Shown here: positions 17,852 through 27,078 of the stretch, piece by piece
How the letters are laid out: every line of letters begins with the position of its first letter
Numbering within the stretch: the stretch's first letter is position 1
From: an uncultured Oscillospiraceae bacterium
GTDB taxonomy: Bacteria; Bacillota; Clostridia; Oscillospirales; Oscillospiraceae
Assembly: GCA_944386835.1 (NCBI GenBank)
Contig: CALXCQ010000004.1
Span: 1 to 50,348 of the forward strand
Direction: 5' to 3'
DNA length: 50,348 bases
Notes under the pieces: generated by a model
Seen by the model: the letters and a program-made list of their open reading frames with translations, nothing else
Database searches by the model: none
What the model was told of the DNA's origin: nothing
Program-made: the position numbers and the translations under genes

Positions 17852-19768
17852 TTATAACTGAATATGCGCATATTGGGGAACCTGGTACCATTTTACAGGA
17901 TAACCTGCACCATGGCTGCAAAAAATTGAGTCCGCCGGATTTTCGGTGTCCCGCTCTCGGTCATAATTTCGTTGTTCTATCACTTCTTGCGTGTTATGAC
18001 ACAGCCCATATCCTGCAAATTGTAGATTAAAGCTTCCCTCGCCTTTTGTAATTGCAATAAACTCTTTTCCGTAGCCCATCATGGTAGCCGCCGGTCCTTT
18101 TCCTGTAATTTCTGTATCCTCTCCCAGAGTAACAGGAGCGGAAGCTTCCGCACAAAGTCTCGGAATATCCGATAGAATCCGACCTACCAGCCCGTTTTTG
18201 ATTCGAATCGTAAAGGTTAAATAAGGTTCCAGCAAAACACATTCCGCCTGAAACAATCCCTGCCGGATCGCCCGATAGGTAGCCTGCCGGAAATCGCCGC
18301 CTTCTGTATGTTTTAGATGACTCTTTCCAGCCATTAAAATTACTTTTATATCTGTAACCGGTTCCCCAATCAGAGGTCCTACATGTTCTTTTTCCATGAC
18401 GTGTGTAGCGATCAAGCGCTGCCAATTCCCCCCTAGACAGTCTTCCGAGCACTCGCTGGTAAACTGTATTCCGCTGCCTGGAGCTCCTGGTTCCAGTCTC
18501 AGATGGACTTCTGCGTAGTGCCGCAGCGGCTCATAATGGCCAATTCCATGTACACTGTTACAAATTGTCTCCCGGTATAAAATTTGCGGCTTATCAAAAC
18601 CAATGGCCCACCCGAACCGGTTTTTCACAATGTCCTGTAAAACTTCCAGTTGGATTTCTCCCATAGTATCCACTTGAATTTCCTTTGCGCCTGGTTGCCA
18701 CCGCACATGAAGCGTGGGTTCTTCTAAATCTATCATTTGCAATTGCTCCAGAGCCTTTTGCGCAGTCAGTTCCTCAGGTATAAAAACTTTTGTGCAAATA
18801 AGCGGTTGAATACTCTCTTCTCTGTGTTCTACAGATTCTCCTACGGTATCTCCCGGCCTCAAATTAGAAATTCCTGTAAAAGCGCACAGTTCCCCAGCCG
18901 ATACTTGGTCTGCCGGGGTAAATTTCTCTCCCTGGTAATGACGCAACTCGTGAATTTTTTCTCCCGCCAGCTCTTCCTTTGGATGTAATGTCCCTGACAA
19001 TACTTTTCCGAATGTCACGCGATTTCCCTGATTGTCATGACGAATCTTATAAACCCTTACCCGAGTAGGTCCCAGTTTCTCCCATTGTACTTGCGTCAGC
19101 TGCGCCAACCCATCCAACAATTGTCCAACGCCGTCTCCTCTCAAGGCGCTGCCGGTATAAACTGGAAAAAGCCTCCGCTCTCTGATCGCACAAATCGCCG
19201 TTTCCCATAGTTCCTCTTCTCTTAGCCCTCCGTCTAGGTACCGCTCCAAAGTATGCTCGTCCAACATGGCAATTTGCTCTTTGGTCTGCTCTGTAAAAGG
19301 AGACGACATACATAAAAGTTCACATGCAAAACGCTCTCTTATTTCTTCCAGAACTTTCTCCGGGCATACATCGGGATTGTCGCATTTATTCAGAAAGATG
19401 AATGTAGGGATTTCTCGCTGTTCCAAAAGACGCCAAAGGTTTTTCGTATGGGCTTGGATTCCTGCAGTGCCACTGATTATCAGAACCGCATAATCCAATA
19501 TTCCCAACATTCGTTCCATTTCTGGTGAAAAATCCCAGTGTCCTGGCGTATCTACCAATGTCATCGGTATCTGTTTCCAGAGGACTGTTGCCTGCTCTGA
19601 AAAAATGGTAATCCCCCGTTGCCTTTCAATAGGATTATAGTCCAAAAAGGCATTTTGGTGATCAACCCGTCCCAAAACTCGCCTGGCCCCACACTGGTAC
19701 AATATCTGTTCACAAAGTGTTGTCTTTCCAGCATCTACATGAGCTAAAATTCCAACTGTCCGATTCAT
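17852..19768 (-). CDS. TetM/TetO-like ribosomal-protection GTPase
   Basis: 638 aa translational GTPase of the length typical for Tet(M)/Tet(O) (about 639). G1 is AHVDAGKTT (about 9-17), the switch region contains RGITIF, G3 is DTPGHWDF, and G4 is NKCD. Domains II-V follow, ending with CSHGAGYPVKWYQV, the C-terminal block typical of the group. Such proteins bind the ribosome and can dislodge tetracycline. Many Clostridia carry chromosomal paralogues whose role is not resistance, so the drug phenotype is not claimed. It sits in a tight operon with LOG downstream and a small hypothetical gene upstream. Confidence 0.85.
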   Translation of the reverse strand: MNRTVGILAHVDAGKTTLCEQILYQCGARRVLGRVDHQNAFLDYNPIERQRGITIFSEQATVLWKQIPMTLVDTPGHWDFSPEMERMLGILDYAVLIISGTAGIQAHTKNLWRLLEQREIPTFIFLNKCDNPDVCPEKVLEEIRERFACELLCMSSPFTEQTKEQIAMLDEHTLERYLDGGLREEELWETAICAIRERRLFPVYTGSALRGDGVGQLLDGLAQLTQVQWEKLGPTRVRVYKIRHDNQGNRVTFGKVLSGTLHPKEELAGEKIHELRHYQGEKFTPADQVSAGELCAFTGISNLRPGDTVGESVEHREESIQPLICTKVFIPEELTAQKALEQLQMIDLEEPTLHVRWQPGAKEIQVDTMGEIQLEVLQDIVKNRFGWAIGFDKPQILYRETICNSVHGIGHYEPLRHYAEVHLRLEPGAPGSGIQFTSECSEDCLGGNWQRLIATHVMEKEHVGPLIGEPVTDIKVILMAGKSHLKHTEGGDFRQATYRAIRQGLFQAECVLLEPYLTFTIRIKNGLVGRILSDIPRLCAEASAPVTLGEDTEITGKGPAATMMGYGKEFIAITKGEGSFNLQFAGYGLCHNTQEVIEQRNYDRERDTENPADSIFCSHGAGYPVKWYQVPQYAHIQL

Positions 19769-19812
19769 GGTTCCATAACTCCCACATAATTTACAAAAAA
19801 AACACTGGTGTA

Positions 19813-20133
19813 CTACTTCCTGAGAAATTTTATGAAATATCCTGCGTCACAAAGGAGCTGTAAGCAATGGTTTACTTCCTCGTCGGTAAAAAGCGCCCCA
19901 AAGCGGCTTTCCACACAAAGCGCTTCCAACGAATATTGCAACGCCCCTCTTTCTGCTAAATAGTCGAAGTTCTCCGACTTGCGCTTACGCCCAATTAAGT
20001 CTTTTGCCATCGAAAGTGCCCCATAAAGCTCCACCTGTCGAATGCTCTGCATACACGGACTTCCGAATTGCGTCTGCGCAAAGGTAAAATTCTGCAATAC
20101 CGCTTCTGAAAATGCCGCTTCCAATTTTTCCAT
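19813..20133 (-). CDS. Hypothetical 106-aa protein
   Basis: About 106 aa, not recognised. The sequence is mostly helical and charged (FGSPCMQSIRQVELYGALS near the start, EEVNHCLQLLCDAGYF near the end), with no signal peptide or membrane segment. A start at 20133 fits the AAAGGAAACTGGA upstream; an in-frame ATG ten codons earlier is possible. It is 22 bases after the DUF554 gene and 44 before the TetM-like gene, so it belongs to the same transcript. Confidence 0.6.
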   Translation of the reverse strand: MEKLEAAFSEAVLQNFTFAQTQFGSPCMQSIRQVELYGALSMAKDLIGRKRKSENFDYLAERGALQYSLEALCVESRFGALFTDEEVNHCLQLLCDAGYFIKFLRK

Positions 20134-20155
20134 TTTTCCAGTTTCCTTTCCACAA

Positions 20156-20860
20156 TTAGGCAATAGCTGCCATCACTTTTTCCAAACCCCAGTATATGAA
20201 AGGTGCGAAAAAGATCGCAGGGAGATAATTGGTTACTTTAATTTTTGTAATACCAATCAGATTAAACCCAAGTGCAAGAATAATGACCGAGCCAACACAG
20301 GTGATTTCCGCAATTACAGCATCAATCAAAATGGGGGCCAAGAACTGAGCCAAAAGGACAATGGCCCCTTCAAACAGGAACACAAAAATTGCAGCAAAAA
20401 TTACGCCAAACCCAAGGCTGGCTGCCAACATCGCTGAAGAAACCAAATCTAAAACAGCCTTGGTAAACAGCATCTCATAATCGCCTGTCAATCCAGCATT
20501 TAAGGCACCTACAAACGTCATTGCCCCAATACAAAAGAGCAAACTGCTCGTCACAAAAGCCAATGCCACATTGCTACCATCAGATTGTGCTGGAAATTTG
20601 GTTTCAATCCATGTGCCCATACGATTTAATTTTTGATCTAAATCCAGAGCCGTACCCAAAATAGCACCCAAAACCATGGATATGATCAGGACCAACGTGT
20701 TTTCCCCTGACAAAGCTCCAGAAATTCCGATGTAAACGGTACAAAGCCCTAGCCCCAACATCACAGCTTCTACCATTTTATTGGGAATGCCACGCTTACA
20801 AAGTAAACCGATAAAACTACCTACCAATACTGCCGCAGTATTGACAAAAACTGCAATCAT
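20156..20860 (-). CDS. DUF554-family membrane protein
   Basis: 234 aa with about seven hydrophobic helices. The N-terminal block FVNTAAVLVGSFIGLLCKRGI and the downstream GAILGTALDLDQKLNRMG loop match the DUF554 (YdfK-like) family, of unknown function and proposed to be a transporter. AAGGAGG lies upstream. It begins 15 bases after the radical SAM gene and continues into the small hypothetical gene. Confidence 0.85.
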   Translation of the reverse strand: MIAVFVNTAAVLVGSFIGLLCKRGIPNKMVEAVMLGLGLCTVYIGISGALSGENTLVLIISMVLGAILGTALDLDQKLNRMGTWIETKFPAQSDGSNVALAFVTSSLLFCIGAMTFVGALNAGLTGDYEMLFTKAVLDLVSSAMLAASLGFGVIFAAIFVFLFEGAIVLLAQFLAPILIDAVIAEITCVGSVIILALGFNLIGITKIKVTNYLPAIFFAPFIYWGLEKVMAAIA

Positions 20861-20875
20861 TTTACCATGTCCTCC

Positions 20876-21742
20876 TTATCTCGCCGCAAATCTCTGCGCA
20901 AACCCACATCGCTGACAAAGAGGCTCAACTCTTTTGCGTTGCGAAAACCCTGCATATATTTTTTGTGCCCGCGGAGATTGTAAGATATTCTTCAGCGGCT
21001 CCTCCAAAACATTTCCCAGCGCTAAATCCCCTTCATGATCTAAGCAACAAGGAATCACCGTTCCATCTGACAGAATCCCGATTTGCGTACGCAGACCATA
21101 ACAAAAGCCGCTTTCCGATAAAATCTTTTCTTCCAGTCCCGGCCACTGAAAAACCTCTCCCCACTCTAAAAACAAACCGTTTTTTATTCGAAATCCGCGT
21201 GAATTTTTTACCCATGGCTCCGGAAAGTTTGTCTGTAGCCACTTTATGATTTCTTCATTTTGTTTTCTTAGACCAACGGTACCTTCTCCATCTAAATTCC
21301 AGAGCCTGAAATTACACAGGATTCCAGAATTACAAGCTTTTTCTGCAAAGTCGGCACAGCCAAGCAGGTAATCAAAAAACTTTTCCCCATTATCATCCCG
21401 CCAGACATTGGCTTCAAAGCTATGCAAAGAAATATTGACCTTGTGAAGAGCCCTTGCCTTCAGGAGTGTTTCCTTTCGCTCAGGCAGGAGACTTCCGTTT
21501 GTCGTAAGGACCACACGAAATCCGAGCTCTTCCGCAATGTTCAGAAGTGTTTCTAACTGGGGATGCACAAGTGGTTCTCCCATAACGTGAAAATAGAGAA
21601 ACTCAGTCATTGGACTGGCTTGTTGTGCTATTTGTCGAAATTCCGTCGGGCTGAGAGTACGCACCGGTCGCCTGGTCTTGGGGCAAAACTCACAATTGAG
21701 ATTACAAACATTGGTAATCTCCACATAAATCTTTGTAAACAA
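20876..21742 (-). CDS. Radical SAM/SPASM-type enzyme
   Basis: 288 aa. The N-terminal radical-SAM cluster motif is CNLNCEFC (CxxxCxxC, about residues 13-20). A C-terminal region holds several cysteines (FCYGL, VIPCCLD, PLCQRCGF), consistent with a SPASM-type auxiliary cluster. A TTG start at 21742 fits GAGAGG upstream. No precursor peptide gene of more than about 20 codons is seen next to it, so the substrate is unknown. It heads the five-gene minus-strand run. Confidence 0.85.
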   Translation of the reverse strand: MFTKIYVEITNVCNLNCEFCPKTRRPVRTLSPTEFRQIAQQASPMTEFLYFHVMGEPLVHPQLETLLNIAEELGFRVVLTTNGSLLPERKETLLKARALHKVNISLHSFEANVWRDDNGEKFFDYLLGCADFAEKACNSGILCNFRLWNLDGEGTVGLRKQNEEIIKWLQTNFPEPWVKNSRGFRIKNGLFLEWGEVFQWPGLEEKILSESGFCYGLRTQIGILSDGTVIPCCLDHEGDLALGNVLEEPLKNILQSPRAQKIYAGFSQRKRVEPLCQRCGFAQRFAAR

Positions 21743-22085
21743 CCTTTTTGCCTCTCTTCCCCAATTTTCTATCTTTGCATCTGCATAAATGTAGTATGTA
21801 TTTTTTCCACATGCAGTTTCCGATCAAATATCATGAATTGGTACAGTCCTTTCTCCCGATGTATCCTGTTCCTCCATGACATTCAAAAAATTTCCTTTCC
21901 GTCATTTTTTCCTTAAAATAACACAAAAGGCCGTAGAGCCCATAGGTTCTACATTTGCAGCTATTATATCATGTCCGTCTTTAATTTCCTATGAGAAGTT
22001 GCAAATGTTTTATTCTGTCTTTACCTGTTGCAATTTTATCTCAAATTGGGTATGATGCAAATACATATTTTAGGGAGTGTTTTTC
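21743..22085. promoter_or_regulatory. Divergent gap between radical SAM and DUF3783 genes
   Basis: A plus-strand promoter for the DUF3783 gene is TTGCAA (22028-22033), 17 bases, TATGAT (22051-22056). An 8-bp hairpin with CATA loop lies at 21933-21952 (one G-U pair). Promoter boxes for the radical SAM operon were not convincing. Confidence 0.5.
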
Positions 22086-22475
22086 ATGTTGCCTACTGTT
22101 TTACTTTATAACTTTTCCGAAGAAAAACTTTCTGCTTTAAAAAAGCTCTGTCTTACACATCGGTTACGGGCCCGGGTCGTTGCGCCCTCCCTTTTTGGCG
22201 TGGAACTTTCCCAGTTACTGGCTGTTCCCCCTGAAAATTCTGAAACTGATGTCAAGCCGGCTTTTTCAGAGGAAATGCTGGTATTTGCAGGACTCGCCCC
22301 TGGGCAGCTGGATGCATTTCTCCAGGGTTTCCGAAAAGCAAAACTTCCCCAAGTTCCCTTAAAAGCGATTCTAACTCCGACCAATTCTACCTGGAACTCT
22401 ATACAACTTCATAACGAGTTAACGCTAGAGCACAACGCCATGCAGGCAGGAAAACGTGCCCATTCTCAATCCTGA
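22086..22475 (+). CDS. DUF3783-family protein
   Basis: 129 aa. The layout LPTVLLYNFSEEKLSALKKL, a central variable stretch and LKAILTPTNSTWNSIQLHNEL matches the DUF3783 family, small proteins of unknown function common in Clostridia. No catalytic motif or membrane segment is visible. Start at 22086 has GGGAGTG upstream. It is monocistronic with its own promoter and a shared terminator. Confidence 0.75.
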   Translation: MLPTVLLYNFSEEKLSALKKLCLTHRLRARVVAPSLFGVELSQLLAVPPENSETDVKPAFSEEMLVFAGLAPGQLDAFLQGFRKAKLPQVPLKAILTPTNSTWNSIQLHNELTLEHNAMQAGKRAHSQS

Positions 22476-22596
22476 TCAGAATATTTATTCCCACTCCCAA
22501 TTTGTCACCCATTTTAGCTTGGCAGTAACGATATCTATTTCCCTCCCGATATACGCTGCTGCAGAATCCTATACTCTTATCTTTCTTTGAATCCAA

Positions 22597-22632
22597 AAAA
22601 GCCAGGGCGGATACCATTCCGCCCTGGCTTTT
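22597..22632. terminator. Bidirectional terminator
   Basis: Perfect 14-bp stem (22597-22610 with 22619-22632) around ATACCATT, with A- and T-rich arms. It serves the DUF3783 gene and the convergent ATPase gene. Confidence 0.9.
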
Positions 22633-22642
22633 ATTCCAAATG

Positions 22643-23704
22643 TTACTGCGACTTCCATTGTTCTAGGAGTTGACTTTGCAGCTGATCCACACGGGAAAAA
22701 TCCATAGCTTCTCGATAGATTTTCTCTAAGTCATCATGCATTTCTTTTGCATGAAGCACTTCCTCCGTAGCTTGATCCAGAATCTCCATTGCCAGATCTC
22801 CCAGTTCCCACATAGGTTCCCGCTCCGCTTCTTCAATAGGCTTCATGCCACTTGATACGGCAGTTGTCTGCGGGTGGGTTAAAGTATGATATCCATTGAT
22901 TTGCGAAAGACCAATGCGCTGGTTAGGAAAGATGAGATGATCAATTTTTTCTCCACCGTGGATACCGCAGTAACACACAATCACCTGTAGTCCCTTGGAA
23001 ACAGAACCTTCCAATACCTTGTGCATTAAATAATCGCTGCCAGCTCCCCATTCATCTACCACAGTATAGACTTGATCACATAAGCTCCGTAAGGTATGAT
23101 CTAAGAATTTAATCTCTCCAACACTGACAGCACTGAGCAACGCCTTATAAGATACCGCCTTTGATTCCGGTTTCATCAGCGCCAGAATCTTTTCTGCCTC
23201 TTCGTCCAAAAACGATTTGTTGACATAGGAGCAAGCCATTTGATAATTCCAATCCAGTAGCTTGGCTGCTCCGCTTATGAGGGCAGTGGCCCGCTGGTGA
23301 CAATGCCCGATCGCGCTGTCAAGTCCAACAATTTCCTCTCGACGGGCCTTTAAAAGCGCAGTATCCCAGAACTGTCCCACATCAACAATTGTTTCCACCG
23401 CTCCTGGTAGTTTTGCTTCCAATGTATGGGGCGCAGTGGCATCCACAATGGCAATTCTCTTATCTAAATCAATCACACTATCCAGGGATTCCGGATCACT
23501 GGCACAAGGAATCCATAGGATCTTTCGATTCAGCGCTTCTAACTTTTCACCCAATTGCCGCATAAGGGTGCTCTTGCCACAACCGGGGCCTCCTTTTAAG
23601 AGGTAGACCTGTTGTATCTCCTGCTGATCCTGAAGCTGCTCAAAAAAAGAATAGAATCCTTTTTTTGTTTTACTACCCAAGAAAAAACTGGCCCTTTGCT
23701 CCAT
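22643..23704 (-). CDS. P-loop ATPase of unknown function
   Basis: 353 aa. Walker A is GGPGCGKST (about 35-43). The N-terminal block RASFFLGSKTKKGFYSFFEQL and the AVDTAPHTLE-like IVDATAPHTLE match a family of uncharacterised Clostridial ATPases that look like nucleotide kinases. Start at 23704 is set by AGAAAGGGAT upstream; the frame extends further but without a site. No partner gene is adjacent in the same transcript apart from the exonuclease, behind a terminator. Confidence 0.65.
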   Translation of the reverse strand: MEQRASFFLGSKTKKGFYSFFEQLQDQQEIQQVYLLKGGPGCGKSTLMRQLGEKLEALNRKILWIPCASDPESLDSVIDLDKRIAIVDATAPHTLEAKLPGAVETIVDVGQFWDTALLKARREEIVGLDSAIGHCHQRATALISGAAKLLDWNYQMACSYVNKSFLDEEAEKILALMKPESKAVSYKALLSAVSVGEIKFLDHTLRSLCDQVYTVVDEWGAGSDYLMHKVLEGSVSKGLQVIVCYCGIHGGEKIDHLIFPNQRIGLSQINGYHTLTHPQTTAVSSGMKPIEEAEREPMWELGDLAMEILDQATEEVLHAKEMHDDLEKIYREAMDFSRVDQLQSQLLEQWKSQ

Positions 23705-23774
23705 AGTAATCCCTTTCTTCCTATCAAAGTTACAAAATATTGTATGCCAGTTTTTTTGAAATGTGCACGGTAAA

Positions 23775-23809
23775 GGAAAAGCCGGACTGCTAACGCAATT
23801 CGGCTTTCC
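23775..23809 (-). terminator. Terminator after the exonuclease gene
   Basis: On the minus strand GGAAAGCCG pairs with CGGCTTTTCC (one unpaired base), followed by TTTA. It overlaps the stop region of the exonuclease gene. Confidence 0.6.
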
Positions 23810-23810
23810 C

Positions 23811-24530
23811 TTAAACATGAGCTAAATTCTCATCTTCACAGAAATCATAAAGGGGCTGACATCGCTGGTAAGATTGGGGACGGTATTCCACAGAGCGAAT
23901 TCGTTTTCCTTGTACACCATATTTGGGATTATAACCAAATAAGTTAATATACCGTAGTAAGTCTGCTTTTTCCAATTCCATCTGTTTTAAAACTTCCACA
24001 GTCGCCTTCACGTCATCCAAAGCCCGGTGACTGTTCACTACCTTATCCTCCAAACCGTACGCCAAAATTGCATCCTTAAGTTTATGCGGATAAGCGCGCC
24101 TATCTTTGTAAACCGTCAACAAATCCAAAAAATCAGGAGCTTTTAAGATTTCCGCCATTTGATGCTCGTGAAGGAGATAAAATAAAAAGCTTAAATCAAA
24201 GTGGGCATTATAGGCTACCAGCAACACACGCTCTCCGGCAATCAATTCCCGAAAGTCCTGGCATGCCTGCCTTTTTTCAACTCCCCATTGTATTAAATCA
24301 TCTTCAGAAATTCCCGTCAATTCTGTAATCCTAGAATTCAAATGACTTCCAGGATGCAGTTGTATTAACTGATCGTACTCCTGGACAATTACCGGCGTAC
24401 CTTTTTGGGAAATCAACCGTACTGCCGCCAATTCAATGATCTCATCCTGAGAGAATCGCAGGCCACTGGTCTCTGTATCTAAAATTACAATTACCTCATA
24501 CCTGGAAAACAATTTTCCAAACTGCTCCAT
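23811..24530 (-). CDS. DEDDh 3'-5' exonuclease (DnaQ/PolC-epsilon type)
   Basis: 239 aa with the three exonuclease motifs: Exo I DTETSG (about 17-22), Exo II AYNAHFDL, and Exo III HRALDD. The five metal-binding acids plus the catalytic His are present. A C-terminal tail of about 60 residues (YNPKYGVQGKRIRSVEYRP) is extra. Stand-alone DnaQ-like proteins act as proofreading or RNA/DNA trimming nucleases. It starts 18 bases after the AGCS symporter gene, so they probably share a transcript. Confidence 0.88.
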   Translation of the reverse strand: MEQFGKLFSRYEVIVILDTETSGLRFSQDEIIELAAVRLISQKGTPVIVQEYDQLIQLHPGSHLNSRITELTGISEDDLIQWGVEKRQACQDFRELIAGERVLLVAYNAHFDLSFLFYLLHEHQMAEILKAPDFLDLLTVYKDRRAYPHKLKDAILAYGLEDKVVNSHRALDDVKATVEVLKQMELEKADLLRYINLFGYNPKYGVQGKRIRSVEYRPQSYQRCQPLYDFCEDENLAHV

Positions 24531-24548
24531 TGTATATCCTCAGTCTTT

Positions 24549-25991
24549 CTAGAAATTGCTTCCATCATAAACCACTTTTCTTCGTTTTGCAACTTCTCTC
24601 CTTTTGTCCGCAGAGAATACTCTGTAATTCTTTATTGACGGCAGCACTACTCTGGACAGCATGACAACAGCAATGAGGTTGGGAACAGACATTAACCCAT
24701 TTAGCGTCTCTCCCAATTTCCAGACAAGTCCCAACTCCATTGTTGCACCTACCATTGCGGTACTGGCATAGACAAGTAAAAAAGGCTTTGTCAATTTACT
24801 GCCAAACAGGAACTCCCAGCAACGAACCCCATAGAACCCCCACCCTAATACGGTAGAATAGGCAAAACAGCTTAAAATTCCTGCCATGAGAATTCCTGAC
24901 CAGTTTCCATAAACTTGATAAAACCCTTTTGTTGCCAACTCGGCTCCCGCATCCCTTCCATAGGAGATTGTTACGCCACTGCATAAAATAATTAACGCAC
25001 TCAATGTACAAATTAAAAACGTATCAACAAAAACTTCGAAAATCCCATATAACCCCTGCTCGACCGGATCTTTTGCGTTGGCCGACGCATGGGCAATGGG
25101 TGACGTGCCTTGCCCAGCCTCGTTGGAAAATGTACCTCTGGCGACACCACAGCGTAGCGTTTTCCATAAAGAACCCACTACTCCCCCTGTCACCGCTTGC
25201 GGAGTAAATGCTCCAGTAAAAATAGACGACAAGGCGCTAGGTAATGCTTGAAAGTTTACAACGATGATCCCAACCCCCAAAATAAGATAAGCGCCGGCCA
25301 TAAGCGGAACCATCTTTTCCAACAGAGCACCCAGACTTTGAATGCCACCTAAAAGCACCCATCCAGTCAAAAGTGCCAACACAGCCCCTAAAATCAGCTT
25401 GGTTCCTTGCGCAACTTTTAAATGATATTGTTCCATTGTTTGACAGATGACATTGGCCATGGTATTGACCTGGGTAATGCAACCGGACCCCAAAACAGCC
25501 AGAATCCCGCATACGCAAAATAGCTTGGCAAGCCAGTACCAATTGGGCCCCAACCCATTTTTAATATAATACATAGGGCCACCAACCCAATCTCCGTTTG
25601 CATTTTTTTCCCGGAACCGAACCGCAAGCACAATTTCAAAAAACTTTGTACCCATACCGAAAAGCGCAGATACCCACATCCAGAAAATCGCACCCGGTCC
25701 ACCTATTGCGATTGCCCCCGCTACACCTGCAATATTTCCCGTACCAATGGTGGAAGCCAGTGCCGTACATACGGCCTGAAAGGACGTCATTTCTCCTTCC
25801 TGCCCTGATTTTTTTCCTAAATGTCCTAAAATATGCCTCATTGCGTACCCAAATTTTCGCACTTGCAGAAACTTGCTTCGCAATGTCAGATAAATGCCAA
25901 TGATAAAAAGTACCGCTATCATGGGAAGTCCCCAAACCAGGCTGTGAAATCCCATAATCCAATCCCCAATACTCACCTGCAATTCCTCCAT
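24549..25991 (-). CDS. AGCS-family sodium:alanine/glycine symporter
   Basis: About 480 aa, with 10-11 membrane segments and the hallmark N-terminal block TSFQAVCTALASTIGTGNIAG and GVARGTFSNEAGQGTSP of the alanine/glycine:cation symporters. It imports amino acids with Na+ across the cytoplasmic membrane. Start at 25991 (MEELQVSIGD) gives a normal N-terminus, though its ribosome site is weak; longer in-frame starts lie at 26018 and 26084. A strong terminator 50 bases upstream separates it from the yitT gene. Substrate choice among alanine, glycine and others is unresolved. Confidence 0.9.
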   Translation of the reverse strand: MEELQVSIGDWIMGFHSLVWGLPMIAVLFIIGIYLTLRSKFLQVRKFGYAMRHILGHLGKKSGQEGEMTSFQAVCTALASTIGTGNIAGVAGAIAIGGPGAIFWMWVSALFGMGTKFFEIVLAVRFREKNANGDWVGGPMYYIKNGLGPNWYWLAKLFCVCGILAVLGSGCITQVNTMANVICQTMEQYHLKVAQGTKLILGAVLALLTGWVLLGGIQSLGALLEKMVPLMAGAYLILGVGIIVVNFQALPSALSSIFTGAFTPQAVTGGVVGSLWKTLRCGVARGTFSNEAGQGTSPIAHASANAKDPVEQGLYGIFEVFVDTFLICTLSALIILCSGVTISYGRDAGAELATKGFYQVYGNWSGILMAGILSCFAYSTVLGWGFYGVRCWEFLFGSKLTKPFLLVYASTAMVGATMELGLVWKLGETLNGLMSVPNLIAVVMLSRVVLPSIKNYRVFSADKRREVAKRRKVVYDGSNF

Positions 25992-26041
25992 TACAACTTG
26001 TCTTTTCTGTAAGACCATATGCAAAGGAAGAAAGCCATATG

Positions 26042-26072
26042 TAAAAAAGTGCTGCTCTGAAGAGCAGCACTT
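26042..26072 (-). terminator. Terminator between yitT-like and AGCS genes
   Basis: Perfect 12-bp stem (AAGTGCTGCTCT with its complement) and a 2-base loop, followed on the minus strand by a run of T's (26042-26048). Only about 50 bases remain to the AGCS start. Confidence 0.9.
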
Positions 26073-26080
26073 GGAATAAG

Positions 26081-26956
26081 TCATCCTGTAATTCTCTTAA
26101 AATTACCCATAGTCTCATTTACTTCCGATACATAGGCAAAAGATCCGGGGAATTGGCTAAGAATTTCCTGAAATTTTACAATCTGATGTCGGTTGACCAC
26201 ACAAACTAATAAATTTTTCTCTTCTTCAGAATACATTCCCAATGCTGGCACAACGGTCACGCCGTGACGCAATTCTTGAAAAAGTCTATGGGAAAGCGCT
26301 TCAGCCTCCTCCGTTACAACTTCAAACTTTAGCGCCTTTTTCCCACCTTTCAGGAAATTATCACTGATTTTAGAAGTTAAATAACAATACATCAAACATA
26401 GAATAACCGGCTCGAATTGATACTCATAAACAAAGTATGACAAGATGGCAACCGAAGCATTGAGCCCAAAAATGACCCAGACCAAACTGGCTTCCGGATG
26501 CTTTTTCCGAACCCAAGCCGCCAGAATATCCGTACCGCCTGTACAACCATTTTGCCGAATGGCCAACCCATAGACACCTCCACTGATGACACCCGCCACC
26601 ACAGGGCCCAGGATTGCAGAGTTCCCATTGGCAGTGTAGTAGGCAAAACGGCTAATATCGACAAAATTAAACAAAATCGTAGTGGCGGAAAATGCCAGGA
26701 CAAAAACCAAAGTCTTTTCAGCAAACTCCTTCCCCACTCTGGCCCAGGCTAACAAAATAAGCGGGATATTGATAATAAGAGACAAATAACCAATACTGAC
26801 ATGGAATACATATTGAACCATCGTGGCCAATCCGTTAATACCAGCCGGTGCAAACGCATTGGGAAAAATAAAAAGTTCATAGCTCAATCCCGTAATCACA
26901 GCTAAAATCATCATTATACCATACCCTTTGATACGTTTCCCCCAGTCTGTGCCCAT
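26081..26956 (-). CDS. YitT-family membrane protein with DUF2179 domain
   Basis: 291 aa. About five hydrophobic helices (residues 10-190, with FIFPNAFAPAGINGLA and NGCTGGTDILA) form the DUF161 module, and the last about 60 residues (GVTVVPALGMYSEEEKNLL) form the cytoplasmic DUF2179 module. Function is unknown in this family. GGAG is correctly placed before the ATG at 26956. It is upstream of the AGCS gene but separated by a terminator. Confidence 0.9.
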   Translation of the reverse strand: MGTDWGKRIKGYGIMMILAVITGLSYELFIFPNAFAPAGINGLATMVQYVFHVSIGYLSLIINIPLILLAWARVGKEFAEKTLVFVLAFSATTILFNFVDISRFAYYTANGNSAILGPVVAGVISGGVYGLAIRQNGCTGGTDILAAWVRKKHPEASLVWVIFGLNASVAILSYFVYEYQFEPVILCLMYCYLTSKISDNFLKGGKKALKFEVVTEEAEALSHRLFQELRHGVTVVPALGMYSEEEKNLLVCVVNRHQIVKFQEILSQFPGSFAYVSEVNETMGNFKRITG

Positions 26957-27078
26957 CCAATCACTCCTAATTTTCCAGATTTATCGGTACCAGGTGTAGT
27001 ATACGCCTTTGGTTTTCAATTTGCAAGCTTAATTGCATTTTCTTCTAAATTGCAAGTTAAATTTCAAATTATGCAAAA

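Noticed and set aside
17852..19768. Acquired tetracycline-resistance gene on a mobile element
   Set aside because: No integrase, relaxase, leader peptide or flanking repeats; the gene is embedded in a tight chromosomal operon.
20876..21742. RiPP maturation cluster around the radical SAM enzyme
   Set aside because: No small precursor gene with a leader/core shape, peptidase or RRE domain was found next to it.
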